The notes under the pieces: generated by a model | What the model was told of the DNA's origin: nothing | Databases searched by the model: none | The model's input: the letters and a program-made list of their open reading frames with translations, nothing else | Source: CATOSP01 sp965216155 | GTDB taxonomy: Bacteria > Chloroflexota > Dehalococcoidia > Lucifugimonadales > UBA3495 | DNA: 64,000 nt | Reading direction: 5' to 3' | NCBI GenBank assembly: GCA_965216155.1 | Contig: CBDCFD010000007.1 | Location: forward strand, 558,001-622,000 | Translations under genes and position numbers: made by a program | Part shown: piece by piece, positions 24,262 to 34,050 of the stretch | Layout of the letters: each line of letters opens with the position of its first letter | How positions within the stretch are numbered: the stretch's first letter is position 1

Positions 24262-26190
24262 CTAGATTGACCGGGCCAGGCTGGCATCCTCGGAGTAAAC
24301 AATCTGCCCGTCGGCCATGACCACCCCGTCCTCGCATTCGCACTCCAGCAGCCCGCCCTGGAACTGCTGGTGGTACAGGTCATGATACAGGCCGCCCCGG
24401 GCCACCAGTTCCCCGTGTGTCCCCTGCTCGACGATTCGCCCCCGGTCAACGGCGAAGATGACGTCGGCGGCCATGATGGTGGACAAGCGGTGTGCGATGG
24501 CGATGGTGGTCCGCCCCTCCATCAGGGGGCGCAGGGCGGCCTGGACCAGCCGTTCACTGGCGGTGTCCAGGGCCGACGTGGCCTCGTCCAGGACCAGGAT
24601 CCGGGGCTGGTGGAGAATCACCCGGGCAATGGACAGCCGTTGGCGTTCCCCTCCCGATAGCCGGTAACCCCGTTCCCCCACCACGGTATCGTAGCCGTCG
24701 GTGAAGTCCATGATCCTGTCGTGGATGTTGGCGGCCCGGGCGGCCTCGTAGACCTCATCGTCGGTGGCGTCGGGCCTGCCGTAGAGCAGGTTGTCCCTGA
24801 CGCTGGCGTGGAACAGGTAGCTTTCCTGGGAAACGTAGCCGATGATGCTTGCCAGCGCCCGCTGCTTCAACCGGCGGACGTCCAGACCGTCAATCTTCAC
24901 GGAACCCTCGCTGGCATCGTACAGGCGGGGGATGAGGTACGAGATGGTGGTCTTGCCGGCGCCGCTGGGACCCACGAAGGCCGCCAACTGGCCGGGCTGC
25001 ACCTGGAAGCTGACCCCGTCCAGAGCGTAGCGGGGGGAGCCGGGAACCCGGTCGGCTTCCTCCCGGGGCCGCGCCGTACCGTAGTTCACCCGCACGCGGT
25101 CGAACTTGATGGAGCCGGCGATGGTCCGCGGGTTGACGTCCACCGCGTCGGGGGCGTCCACGATGTCAGGCCGGGTGTCCAGGTAACCGAAAATGCGCTC
25201 GAAGAGGGCCAGCGATGCCTGGAGTTCCACGGACACCCTCAGCAGGGTTCCGATGGGGAAGTATAGACGGGCCTGGAGGGTGGTGAAGGCCACCATGGTG
25301 CCGGGGGAGATTCCTCCTTCCCCCAGGCCGAGGAGCAGGTAACCGGCGATGACGTACACCATCACCGGGGACAGGGAGAAGAAGGCCTGCATGATGGACC
25401 AGACGGTCTGACCGGTCATCTGACGCCGGATTTCCAGGTCGGAAAGCCGCTGGTTTTCCTGATGGAACCGCTCAACCTCCTGGTCCTGCCGCCCGAAGAG
25501 CTTGGTCAGCATTATGCCGGAGACGGACAGGGTCTCCTGGGTAATGGCAGTCATCTCGGCATTGGACTCCTGCACCAGGCGGGAAACGGCCCGTCGTTTC
25601 TCCCCCACCTTCTTGCTGATAAAGGCGAAAAGGGGCACCACCCCCACGGCCACCAGGGTCAATTCCCAGGAGAGGACGGCCATGGCCACCACGGTGCTGA
25701 CCAAAATCACCACGTTGGAGACCACGTCGGTGACGGTGGTGGTGACCACGTTGCGCACCCCTCCCACGTCGTTGGCCACCCGGGACTGGACCTCCCCGGT
25801 GCGGGTGCCGGTGAAGAAGTTGAGTGACAGGCTCTGGAGATGGCGGAACAGCCGGTCCCGCAGGTCTCTCATGACCCGCTGGCCGACGCTGTTGGTGAGG
25901 TAGGTCTGGAGGATGCCGGTGCCGCTGGTGACGGCGATGACGCCCGCCATGAGGGCGGCAAGCTTCCGCAGCAGGTCGAGGTCGGGGACTCCGGAGGCGG
26001 GGAACAGGGCCCGGTCGAAAACCACCTGGACCAACAGGGGGTTGATTACTCCCAACCCTGCGGAGAAGAGGATCAGCAGACCGACCAGAAGGACCTGGGG
26101 CAGGTAGGGCCGGAAGGATGCGGCGATGCGTGCGAAGAGCCGGTGGGTGGACCGGACCGGGAGGGGAGTTCCGGTTGCATTCAAGGCCAT
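24262..26190 (-). CDS. ABC exporter (fused permease and ATPase)
   Basis: A 642-residue half-transporter. Residues about 25-310 form the six-helix exporter domain; the nucleotide-binding domain follows with Walker A GPSGAGKTT at 407-415, the Q-loop VSQESYLFHASVRDN, signature LSGGERQRLS, Walker B RILVLDEATSALD and the H-loop IAHRLST. All catalytic residues are present. It would work as a homodimer or with a partner, exporting lipids, drugs or peptides; the substrate is unknown. The C-terminus has an unusual extension after LYHQQF (GLLECECEDGVVMADG), seen in multidrug-type exporters of this group. The ATG at 26190 is the first possible start before the membrane domain. It stands alone in transcription. 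Confidence 0.92.
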   Translation of the reverse strand: MALNATGTPLPVRSTHRLFARIAASFRPYLPQVLLVGLLILFSAGLGVINPLLVQVVFDRALFPASGVPDLDLLRKLAALMAGVIAVTSGTGILQTYLTNSVGQRVMRDLRDRLFRHLQSLSLNFFTGTRTGEVQSRVANDVGGVRNVVTTTVTDVVSNVVILVSTVVAMAVLSWELTLVAVGVVPLFAFISKKVGEKRRAVSRLVQESNAEMTAITQETLSVSGIMLTKLFGRQDQEVERFHQENQRLSDLEIRRQMTGQTVWSIMQAFFSLSPVMVYVIAGYLLLGLGEGGISPGTMVAFTTLQARLYFPIGTLLRVSVELQASLALFERIFGYLDTRPDIVDAPDAVDVNPRTIAGSIKFDRVRVNYGTARPREEADRVPGSPRYALDGVSFQVQPGQLAAFVGPSGAGKTTISYLIPRLYDASEGSVKIDGLDVRRLKQRALASIIGYVSQESYLFHASVRDNLLYGRPDATDDEVYEAARAANIHDRIMDFTDGYDTVVGERGYRLSGGERQRLSIARVILHQPRILVLDEATSALDTASERLVQAALRPLMEGRTTIAIAHRLSTIMAADVIFAVDRGRIVEQGTHGELVARGGLYHDLYHQQFQGGLLECECEDGVVMADGQIVYSEDASLARSI

Positions 26191-26916
26191 GAATGCATTA
26201 TATCAACGAGTTCGAGGCGAGTGAGGAAGGGAGGCAGGTACACTTACAGCTTTTCACCGATGGGGGGAGTGACAACGCCCTCGGTGATTGGCTGAGGGTC
26301 TTGGGGTGGATTTTGGACCCTGGGCACGGGGAGAGGCGTCAACAGAAGATCCCCGCCAGCGAACCAATCAGACGTCCGCGAAGTTGTTGGCGTCGAGGGC
26401 GAATTGGCGATTGGAGGAAAACTGAATGCGGAAGCAGGGCAGCAGCTTGGAACAGTGGGGTGCAGCGTAAGTCTGGGTCGGTAGTGTGGGTGACGGGACG
26501 AGGATGATACAGTACGAGTTCGGCGCATACTATCGGGTGCGCATGGGAGGGTTTTGCCGGGGTGTCCTGGGTGTGTGGACGTTACGGCAAAGGACAACCG
26601 GCAGTTCGTGAAGTTGTCCGTGGGTGCTGCGGAGCAGGGCACAATGGAAAGACATGCACGCCGGGTCAGGCAGATGTAAAAGCGCCCACAACCACTTCGC
26701 CCGCTAGGCAAAGATTGGCTTGACTGTTGATTCGCCTTTGTCTGGGTTTAGTTTGCAAACACGTCCCAGTACCACAGCCGCAGATCCACCGGTAAGGAGG
26801 TTCCATCCGTGCGCCAGAGACGACTCGAACCCGATCAAGAAAGGGACGGCGGCATCGGGCCATAGCCGGTACTGCAACGATGAACGCCAGTTGACCGTTC
26901 TGGCTGTCATGTGCGA
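26191..26916. other. Long stretch with no recognised gene
   Basis: Several short frames exist on both strands, none with a recognisable domain. A 68-residue minus-strand frame at 26704-26910 (MTARTVNWRSSLQYRLWP) has a hydrophobic middle but no support. The right part abuts the GMC remnant, whose N-terminus should lie here but is lost. Confidence 0.4.
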
Positions 26917-27631
26917 CTGTGGTACTAAGGGAACTGGGCATGCCGCTGGTGCACGACCTGCCGAGCGTAGGCCAGAACCTGCGGTACCATCCGGGAGTAA
27001 GGGTGTCTCTGCGAGTGAAAGACGGCGTTGTCCCGGACCCCAATGGCCCCTGGACCGACCTCACCCTTCGTTACACGGCTTCCGGGTCCCAGAGAACGGA
27101 ATGACATCAAGACCAGCCAAGCCTATCCTTCCGCCCCGCCCTGCGGAGTCGTTTCGGCAGATGGCGACCTTCGGATCGTCTGCTTCCTGGAGCTTCCCAA
27201 AGGGTCGGGGGAGCTGCGGCTGGAGTCGGATGACCCCCGCGTATACCCCCTGCTCGACTACCGGTACATGGAAGACCCCTGGGACCGGCAGAGGATGAGT
27301 GAGAGAGGGAGTACGTTTGTGCCTGAAGCAACTGGAGCACCCGGCGTACCAGACGTACATCGAACGGCGCATCAACCTGTTCGACGCAGACCTGAGCAGC
27401 TACGAATCGCTAGACGCCTGGATATTGGGGAACCTGACCCCGGCGACCCACATGTCGGGCACCTGCAAGATGGGCCCGGCGTCTGACCCGATGGCGGTGA
27501 TAGACCGATACTGCCGGGTGCACGGGCTGGCAGGGCTGCGGGTGGTAGAAACTTCCGTCATGCCCGAAGTGGTGAGGGCCAACGCCACGGCGATAATGAT
27601 CGGCGAACGGGTCGCCGACCGGTCCAAGTAA
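26917..27631 (+). pseudogene. GMC-family oxidoreductase, C-terminal part, frameshifted
   Basis: The sequence enters in mid-gene as VVLRELGMPLVHDLPSVGQN and continues through WTDLTLRYTASGS; it changes frame near 27095 and again near 27300, and ends ATHMSGTCKMGPASDPMAVI, LAGLRVVETSVMPEVV, RANATAIMIGERVAD. This is the substrate-binding domain and the conserved closing His/Asn region of glucose-methanol-choline oxidoreductases (FAD enzymes that oxidise alcohols). The FAD-binding N-terminus is absent and at least two shifts are needed, so it is dead. It is followed after 12 bases by the dehalogenase gene, probably once its operon partner. Confidence 0.8.
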
Positions 27632-27643
27632 GAGGGTTATTGT

Positions 27644-28348
27644 ATGGCCGACCATTCCCTGGAAAGGGTCAAGTTCCTTACTTTCGACATATTCGGCACC
27701 GTCATGGACCTGACGGGAAGCTTGGCCGGCCCGGCCGGGGACTTCCTGGCGGCCAATGGGTCGGACATGACCGGGCAAGCCTTCTATGCGGACTGGAGGG
27801 AACGCCAGCGCATCGAGCAGTACCAGGACAGCCTGCTGATGCTGGGTCACAGCGGCTACCTGGAGACCTGCCGCCGCGCCTTTGTCTACTGCTTGAAGAA
27901 ACACAACGTGAACTATACGGCCGACGGTGTGCGGGAGTTTATGCAGGTCTACATAGACCTGCGACCCTATGCGGACGCCATCGAAGGCCTGAAGTCACTG
28001 GGCAGCCGATACAAGCTGGTGGCGCTGTCCAACGGGGAGCAGTGGTACTTGGAGAAGCTGCTGGTCAGCAACGTGCCGGTGGAGTTCGACGCGATTATAT
28101 CGGTGGACCAGGTGGGGGCGTTCAAGCCCGCCCCGGGAATTTACCGTAAAGCGGTGCAGCGGCTGGGGTGCGAGCCCGGGGAGATAATGATGGTCGCGGC
28201 ACACGCCTTCGACATACTGGGCGCCCAAGCCTGTGGCTTCAGGGCGGCCTATGTCAACCGCTACAAACTGCCCACCGAGGACTCGGAGTACCAGCCCGAC
28301 ATTATCGTAGACGACTTTGTCGCGTTGGCCGAGCGCCTGTTGCCATGA
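27644..28348 (+). CDS. HAD-family hydrolase, haloacid dehalogenase type II-like
   Basis: A 234-residue protein. Motif I is FLTFDIFGTVMD (nucleophile Asp near 15), motif II VALSNGEQWYL near 125, motif III Lys in GAFKPAPGIYRKA near 155, and motif IV VAAHAFDILGAQACGFRAAY near 178-197. The layout is that of type II haloacid dehalogenases, which replace a halogen on 2-haloalkanoates by water through an aspartyl ester; phosphatase activity is the alternative. Start ATG 27644, twelve bases after the GMC remnant. Substrate unknown. Confidence 0.85.
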   Translation: MADHSLERVKFLTFDIFGTVMDLTGSLAGPAGDFLAANGSDMTGQAFYADWRERQRIEQYQDSLLMLGHSGYLETCRRAFVYCLKKHNVNYTADGVREFMQVYIDLRPYADAIEGLKSLGSRYKLVALSNGEQWYLEKLLVSNVPVEFDAIISVDQVGAFKPAPGIYRKAVQRLGCEPGEIMMVAAHAFDILGAQACGFRAAYVNRYKLPTEDSEYQPDIIVDDFVALAERLLP

Positions 28349-28364
28349 TGAAAGGCATTGGCCA

Positions 28365-29106
28365 GTGGGCCGGCTTGGAATAGTCGTTTACCATGGCATA
28401 GACGGCAGCGAGGAACCGCGGCGGGCCGGGAGCGCCGGGTTCGGACCGCTGTGGGTAACGAAGCGGTATTGTTACGAGGAGACCATTTTCCTTACACTCG
28501 CAACGCGGTACTGCTGGCCATGTCCACCGCCACCCTCGGGCGGATGTCCGGCGGGAGGCCGTGCTTGGGGTTGGGGCCGGAGCGAAAGTGGGATCATCCA
28601 AGGCAGGATGGGGATGCCCTACGGCGGCCCCTTGAAGGTCATGGAGACTGTGGTCGCCACCCTCCGGGATTTGCTGACGGGAGAAGCGGCAACGACTACC
28701 GATGGATCGTCCCGGTTGACCAACGTCCGGCTGGCTATTATGCCGAGCAAGCTGATGCCACACATTGCCTGGCGGCCATCGGCCCCAAGGCGCTGCCTCT
28801 GGCTGGCGCGATAGCCGACGGGGTGCTGTTGAACGCCTGCACGCCGGTTGACCATGTGAAATACGCGGCGGACGGGGTGCGGAAGGCGGCACGGGAGACC
28901 GGGCGCGGCCCTGATTCGGTGGACATAGCCTGCATGTTGGTGATGCGGCAGACCGACGAACCGGAGCGGTTCCGCCCTGACTTGGAAAGTCGGATCGGGA
29001 GCCTGCTGGAAGAACCCCCCGTGGGCGGGATATTGCTGGAAGAAGGGCGGGTTCGGTCCGTCAATCCTCAAGCCGTTGCTGCTGCCCAGGCTGGAAGACT
29101 TTCAGG
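28365..29106 (+). pseudogene. Luciferase-like (LLM) flavin monooxygenase, multiple frameshifts
   Basis: Coding pieces alternate between two frames: GRLGIVVYHGIDGSEEPRRA and FGPLWVTKRYCYEETIFL; then NAVLLAMSTATLGRMSGGR; then IIQGRMGMPYGGPLKVMETV; then IGPKALPLAGAIADGVLLNA. Together they give the order of an LLM-class F420- or FMN-dependent oxidoreductase, including the IGPKAL...ADG segment near the C-terminus. At least three shifts and one internal deletion (between TIFLTLA and YTRNAVL) are needed. The start would be GTG 28365. An intact gene of the same superfamily lies at 55832-56674. Confidence 0.7.
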
Positions 29107-29180
29107 AGGTAGCGCAAGCCCACGGGAGACAACGGGCAGGCCATGTGCAACGTCGCGGGAGCTAATCCAACAGTTCGCAG

Positions 29181-29208
29181 TCATTCCGGCGCAGGCGGGA
29201 ATCCAGAG
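29181..29208. repeat. REP-like palindrome
   Basis: TCATTCCGGCGCAGGCGG followed by GAATCCAGAG: a widespread extragenic palindrome; spurious translation gives VIPAQAGIQS. Related to 21311 and 54761. Confidence 0.7.
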
Positions 29209-29338
29209 TCATTGCACAGACCCTGAAGGAGCTAGCGATTGAGGAGTGAGGGGTTTATCATCGGATCGTCAGTCCGTCCCTCCTGATTTACATTAGGTAA
29301 CCGTCGCTTCCGGCAAAACAGTCCAAAGGAGTCGAGAA

Positions 29339-29923
29339 ATGACCACCAGCCCCATCGACCCCAACCGGGTATTGCTCACCGGGGAAAACCCGTACATCAG
29401 GCTCAGCGAGACCGACGACGGGCCGGTCACCACCGACGCCAGCTTCTGGCGAATACTGTTTTCTCCCGGCGGCCCAGGCCACGTGCTGTTCCTTCAGAGC
29501 GAGCTGACCGGTAACGAGCCGAGGATTTACACCGACAACATCCAGATGACGCGCTGGCTGCAGGGCGAAATACAGGGCAGAATCAACGCCACGTTTGGGA
29601 ATCTGGAAATATGGGCCCGAGACGCGTCCTTCCGAAGCTCCGGCGACCTGAGGTCCTATTGGACAGAGTCAGTGAATGCCAGCGGTGAAGAAATCGCCCT
29701 GACGTGGTACGACCTTGGGGAGCCGTTCCTGAGCCACAGTTTTCCCAGCGGCAACCCGGAACGGCCTCACGGAGTGGCAACGGTGCTGATACCGGCCAAC
29801 GGCGCTCGTCTTACCATCAACGGGAATTTCGCCAAGGGGTGGCCTTTCCCCCGGCAACGGGACGCCCGGACGCACAGCACCTGCGCGTTGGCCTTCTCCG
29901 AGTCGTGGATGCTGCCTTACTAA
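29339..29923 (+). CDS. Conserved hypothetical protein (194 aa)
   Basis: ATG 29339 follows AAAGGAG by seven bases. The protein has no signal peptide or membrane segment and a beta-rich pattern (FWRILFSPGGPGHVLFLQ, LEIWARDASF, EEIALTWYDLGEPFLSHSF). I do not recognise the family; similar-looking proteins in my experience accompany metabolic genes in marine Chloroflexota. The frame is clean to TAA 29921-29923. It is flanked by the LLM remnant and an IS21, so its original neighbours are lost. Confidence 0.7.
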   Translation: MTTSPIDPNRVLLTGENPYIRLSETDDGPVTTDASFWRILFSPGGPGHVLFLQSELTGNEPRIYTDNIQMTRWLQGEIQGRINATFGNLEIWARDASFRSSGDLRSYWTESVNASGEEIALTWYDLGEPFLSHSFPSGNPERPHGVATVLIPANGARLTINGNFAKGWPFPRQRDARTHSTCALAFSESWMLPY

Positions 29924-30006
29924 AGTGGGGAAAGCCGGGCGGTCCGTTTCCAATACTGCGGCCTCGGATTAACGATATAGAATAAGCCACTATCCGGTGA
30001 TGAGGT

Positions 30007-30150
30007 GTGGCGGTGGCAGGACTCAGGGATGAAGTGGCGCAAGTGGCCCGTTGGTCCGATGGCATTAAAGGTGTCAATGGCGCTGACAAGTTGGGCCACT
30101 GGGGCGGTGGAATCGTGTACCACTGGCCTGATGACTGTCAGCAGTAAATT
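30007..30150 (+). pseudogene. Possible gene start cut by IS21 copy 2
   Basis: From GTG 30007 the frame reads VAVAGLRDEVAQVARWSDGI and is entered by the IS21 right end at 30072, after which the remaining codons are element sequence. It looks like the first 20 or so codons of an interrupted gene. Weak evidence. Confidence 0.25.
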
Positions 30151-30195
30151 GGTCGGAGTGGGGACGTTACAGGAGGAGGGAGCGTTGACGGTGCG

Positions 30196-30975
30196 TTATG
30201 CGTCGTCCGGTTCGTCTGACAGATGGGAGGGGGCGGTCTCCCTACTGCGTTTGAGCCTGTAGCTCTCGCCGTTCATCTCCAGGATGTGGACGTGGTGGGT
30301 GAGCCGGTCCAGCAGCGCTCCGGTGAGCCGTTCCGAGCCGAAGACCTCGGTCCACTCGTCGAAAGGGAGATTAGTGGTTACCATGATGGAGCCCCGCTCG
30401 TAGCGCTGGCTGAAGACCTCGAAGAGCAGTTCCGCGCCGGTCCTGGAAAGTGGGACGAAGCCCAGCTCGTCGATGATCAGCAGATTCACCCGTGACAGTT
30501 GCCGCTGCAGGTTGAGCCGCCGCCTTTCGTCTCTGGCCTCCATCAACTCGTGGACCAGGGCGGCGGCGGTGAACCCCACCGACATGCCCCGCTGGCAGGC
30601 GGCCAGGCCCAGCCCCAGGGCCACATGGGTCTTGCCGGTGCCGCTGTTGCCGGCGGCGATGACGTTTTCACGGCGCTGGATGTATTCACACCGGGCCAGT
30701 TCCATCACCAGGGCCTTGTTCAGCGATGGGATGGCTGGAAAGTCGAAAGTGTCTGGACTCTTGACTGCGGGAAAGCGGGCGGCCCGGATCCGCCGTTCCA
30801 CCATGCGCTGGTGGCGGTCGATGAGCTCCAGTTCGGCGAGGCGCAGCAGGTACTCCGGGCGGTCCACACCCTCGACGGCGCACTGCGCTGCCATCTTCCC
30901 GTATTCCCTGAGAAAACTGGGCAGCTTCAGCTCCTTCAGGTTGTGTTCCAGCAGCAGCGTCGACCGGTCGTTCAT
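30196..30975 (-). CDS. istB: IS21 transposition helper ATPase IstB
   Basis: A 259-residue AAA+ ATPase that assists IstA in target choice. Start ATG 30975 (MNDRSTLLLEHNLKELKL) overlaps the istA stop. It has Walker A GNSGTGKTHVALG, Walker B LLIIDELGFVPL, sensor-like VTTNLPFDEW and the C-terminal HVHILEMNGESYRLK. No lesion is visible; this copy could supply IstB for the others. Confidence 0.92.
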   Translation of the reverse strand: MNDRSTLLLEHNLKELKLPSFLREYGKMAAQCAVEGVDRPEYLLRLAELELIDRHQRMVERRIRAARFPAVKSPDTFDFPAIPSLNKALVMELARCEYIQRRENVIAAGNSGTGKTHVALGLGLAACQRGMSVGFTAAALVHELMEARDERRRLNLQRQLSRVNLLIIDELGFVPLSRTGAELLFEVFSQRYERGSIMVTTNLPFDEWTEVFGSERLTGALLDRLTHHVHILEMNGESYRLKRSRETAPSHLSDEPDDA

Positions 30976-32471
30976 GCCGCTCTCCCCGACAGCAAGGTCA
31001 TGTAGTCCCCGGCGGACGCGGTGCTCACACGGACCCGGGGCATGTAGGGATAGATCTCCAGGTCCAGCCTGGGCGGCCGCCCCTCCAGCCGGCACAGCAC
31101 CAAGTGTTTCACGGCGTCGAAGCTGATGGCTCCCTGCCGGAGGGCATCCTTTACCGCTGCAGCCACCTCCTGCTGGGAGAAGGCCTCCAAGAGCCTCAGC
31201 ACCTGGACGAATTCCCGCTTGCCCCGTCGTCCCATCCTGGATTCCAGCAGCAGCTGCAGCGTGTCGAACTCATCGGGCAGAGCCCAGCCCTGCAACGGCG
31301 CGGCCTGGTCCAGAGCTCCCGGCTTGCGCTCCAGGAGCGGCAGGTAGTGGACGGGGTCGTAGACGAAGTCGTCCCGATCGTATGATCGGGGGTGTCTGGC
31401 GATGACCTCAGACCCGCAGCTGATGACCACCTCATCAACGTAGCCCCGAACCAGGACGTCCCGGTGTCCGTAGGCCGCCGGCACGGAGTAGTCGTTGGTC
31501 CTGTACCTTACCAGCGACAGGGAAATCACCCGGCCCGACTGCCTCTCGCAGGCGTCGTAGGCTACTGGCGGCAGCGGCAACAGGGCGTCCAGGTCCCGCT
31601 CCATCCGATGGCCGATGGTCTCCGTATGTCCCCTGAGCTTGGCGTCCATTCGTTCCAGGCAACGTCGCTCCAGGTAGGTATTGAGCGCATCGAAGCTCTC
31701 GAAGGACGGCACCGGCACCAGGACGTTTCGGCGCATTTATCCCACCAGGCCCTCCACCTTGCCTTTGTCGTTGCCCTTGCCGGGGCGTCCGAACCGGTCC
31801 TCGAACAGGTAGTGAGACTGCAGCTCGGTGAAGGCGCGGGTGCGTTGACGCCGGCCGTCTCCCAGGATCCTGGCCACGGCCAGCTTGGTATTGTCGTAGA
31901 GGATGCTCTGGGGCACCCCGCCCAGGAAGGCGAACGCTGATACGTGCCCGTCCAGGAAGGCCTCGGTGGTCTCCGCCGGGTAGGCCTTCACGAAGCAGCC
32001 GTCGCTGTGGGGCAGGTCCAGTATGAAGCAGTGGGCCTTGCGCTCCACCCCGCCGATGACCCATAGGGCCTCGCCGAAGTCGCACTGGGCGTGTCCCGGC
32101 GGATGGGACAGCGGCACGAACATCTCCTTGGTCTGGCGGCGATGCTCTCTTACATAGTCCTTGACTATGGTGTAATGACCGTCGAATTCGTACTCGTCCC
32201 TGAGGCGCTCGAAGATGCGCTTGGCGGTGTGGCGCTGCTTCCTGACCACACGCTGGTCCTCTTCAAGGATACGGTCGATGACGCCGGTGAAGGGCTCCAG
32301 CTTGGGACGCCGGGGGGTAGTCTGCCTCCGGTAACCCGGAGGCACGGAGTAGGCCAGCATCTTGCGCACCGTGTCCCGGTGCAGACCGAATGTCCGCGCA
32401 GTCTCCCGGATGCTCATCCCCTCCACCATCACCGCCCTTCGGACCCGCAGATATACGTCCACTCTGTACAT
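30972..32471 (-). pseudogene. istA: IS21 transposase IstA with one nonsense codon
   Basis: From ATG 32471 (MYRVDVYLRVRR) the frame has the HTH ARTFGLHRDTVRKMLAYSV, the catalytic core PGHAQCDFGEA (first Asp) and SILYDNTKLAVAR (second Asp), and GKGNDKGKVEGLVG. A TAA at 31737-31739 then replaces the Tyr codon present in the other copies; the same frame continues as MRRNVLVPVPSFES to TGA 30972. A single TAC-to-TAA change is the only lesion over about 500 codons, so it is very recent. The predicted second part starts at a chance ATG and would not be an active enzyme. Confidence 0.85.
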
Positions 32472-32592
32472 CCATCGCACCATCCATGGGGTCGGCTACA
32501 ACCCTATGAATGATGGAGGGCGGCATAGTATTCAGTCGCCGATACTCAGCAATCTTCCGCCCACGCGGTCCAATTTACCTCCGCCGTTTACA

Positions 32593-33074
32593 CTCTGCCA
32601 CAGGGAATATCTTCTTACTTTGGTCAATCATTGCTTTTGCTCCTCCATATCTGTTTGGTCCGTCGCACCACCCTGTGGCAGACGTTTTTAACCCGGGCAG
32701 TGCGACTCACCGACTCCTCACCCCTGGGCTTTCGATCCACCCTCTTGTTACATTACTGCTTTGATATTACCTCACTAGGTTGATGATTATCTCCTCGTTT
32801 ACGGGACGGTCGTGCCTGCGCAAAGTCTCTGGGGCGGCCTTTCCGCGGGAAAACGTTTCGGCAGGGGTTTCCGCGAGGTCCTGCGGTAGCTGGCCGAGCT
32901 CGCCGGCGTCGTGCAGCTCGTCCCCCGCGGAAAGTGCCCGTTTTAGGCAGGGTTGAGAATCGCTCAGAATCGCAAAATCTCGGACTGCGGGGAATGAGCC
33001 CTGAAAAGGCGTGGAGGCCCTGCTTTTCAAGACTCAGGGCCTCCAGCGTAGACAATTTGCTGTGGGCCAGGCCG
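32593..33074. other. Region with a possible small minus-strand gene remnant
   Basis: Nothing is recognised. Two overlapping minus-strand frames at 32753-33055 and 32767-33030 are open; the second reads SAGDELHDAGELGQLPQDLA then RPVNEEIIINLV, a plausible helical stretch, but no start site or family is evident. Confidence 0.4.
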
Positions 33075-33587
33075 CTATTGCGCGGGATCCCATTCCCAGA
33101 AGCCCTGCCTCCCGACAGCGTTCGCTGGGCAAGGAAGCTGGGTCACATCCGCAAGCTCCCACAGATGCCGGCCCCTGCTGAAGTCCCCGAAGCGGTCAAC
33201 CCGAAGCATCCTTTCGACGGCGGCGTTCCATCCGTGGACTTGGCCATCCATCACCTAGGAGTCCACCTGCCAGACGGCCACCAACCGTGCAGTACAGAGC
33301 ACTTTCCCGAAGGGCGTCGTCTTGGTGGGGGAGACCACGCCTGCCGGATCACGTTGATACCCCTCGGGTACGGGGTCGATCTCTTGGAGCACGCGAAGGT
33401 CCTCTTTCGTGGGCCTTCGTTTTGCTGCGTGGATTGCGATGGTGCAGCCGACCAATAGCTTGGGAGGCCGCCAGTTCCTCATTTCAAGCGTCTTGTGGCC
33501 CGAAGCAATCAGAGACGCCCACGGTTCGTGCAAGCTAATGGCTTTCAATACTTGCTCCTCGGTTCGGACAAGCCCCATTATGCCCAT
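33075..33587 (-). pseudogene. ASCH-domain protein with one amber codon
   Basis: The gene begins at ATG 33587 and reads KAISLHEPWASLIASGHKTL, EMRNWRPPKLLVGCTIAIHA, the N-terminal signature of ASCH domains, a PUA-like fold that binds RNA or acts on modified nucleosides. After RLVAVWQVDS comes TAG (33255-33257), then the same frame continues VMDGQVHGWNAAVERML, FGDFSRGRHLWELADV and QGFWEWDPAQ to TAG 33075-33077, the expected C-terminal end of the fold. The whole span is exactly 171 codons, so the only defect is the internal stop. Upstream frame continues to GTG/TTG codons, but ATG 33587 is natural. Confidence 0.75.
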
Positions 33588-33612
33588 GGTTTACCCCAAG
33601 CCCCGAACGCAG

Positions 33613-33688
33613 TGGTAGTCCCGCAGGGATTCGAACCCGGGTCGCCGGCTTGAAGCGCCGGAGTGCTGAACCGCTGCACCACGAGACC
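33613..33688 (-). tRNA. tRNA, anticodon read as UUC (Glu), atypical loop
   Basis: Seventy-six bases on the minus strand fold as a full cloverleaf with an encoded CCA: acceptor GGTCTCG/CGGGACT (two wobble pairs), D stem GTGC/GCAC, anticodon stem CCGGC/GCCGG, a four-base variable region and T loop TTCGAAT (one mismatch in the T stem). The seven-base anticodon loop is GCTTCAA, giving UUC (glutamate) at 34-36, but position 33 is C instead of the near-universal U. Reading one base earlier or later would give CUU or UCA but would break the stem. Either a variant tRNA-Glu or a decayed gene. Confidence 0.75.
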
Positions 33689-34050
33689 TCACAAATTTCT
33701 TAGAGGAGCTCCGCAGGTCGGAACTCCATACCGAGGCGGCGCTCACTGTCGTCGGTACTCTCCTTCTCCCCGGCTACTTGGATTACAAGCGTCCGCCGGG
33801 GAATTTCACCCAAGTTCGGTTGCACAACCCCGGTTACGTCACCCCGGCCCGACACCCTGGCAAAACCGGCCCCAAGCAGAAATCCCCCGTTTGGGCAACA
33901 AGAGTAGGGTGTCGTTGGTGCAAGGTTAGCGAGCGAACGGCCTTGGACGGCAAGGGCTTGTCAAGTGACAGCAGGAAGAGAGGTTGTCGGCAGGCCCAGG
34001 ATAGCGGCTAATGCCGGGCCCAACGGACAAGATTCAGACGCCCGGCGAAC
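33689..34050. other. Stretch between tRNA and Cache lipoprotein gene
   Basis: No gene is recognised; short frames on the plus strand are low in evidence. It may hold the terminator of the lipoprotein gene, though I see no clear hairpin with a T-run. Confidence 0.4.

Larger units (their letters stand above)
30072..32592 (-). mobile_element. IS21-family element, copy 2 (2.52 kb, both ends)
   Basis: The right end starts TGTCAATGGCGCTGACAAG at 30072 and the left end, on the minus strand, TGTAAACGGCGGAGGTAAAT from 32592. Aligned, the two ends share TGT-AA-GGCGG and a TTGG-CC step, as terminal inverted repeats of IS21 elements do. istA and istB overlap by four bases (ATGA). No target duplication is evident at the flanks. 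istA carries one nonsense codon. Confidence 0.85.

Noticed and set aside
24721..25266. Long plus-strand frames inside the ABC exporter
   Set aside because: They are antisense shadows in G+C-rich DNA; the minus strand carries all ABC motifs.
26704..26910. 68-residue minus-strand frame before the GMC remnant
   Set aside because: It has a hydrophobic middle but no ribosome site, no recognised domain and lies where a lost N-terminus is expected on the other strand.
30072..32592. Target-site duplication of the IS21 copies
   Set aside because: I compared the bases outside both ends of copies 2 and 3 and found no matching 4-8-base repeat, so none is claimed.
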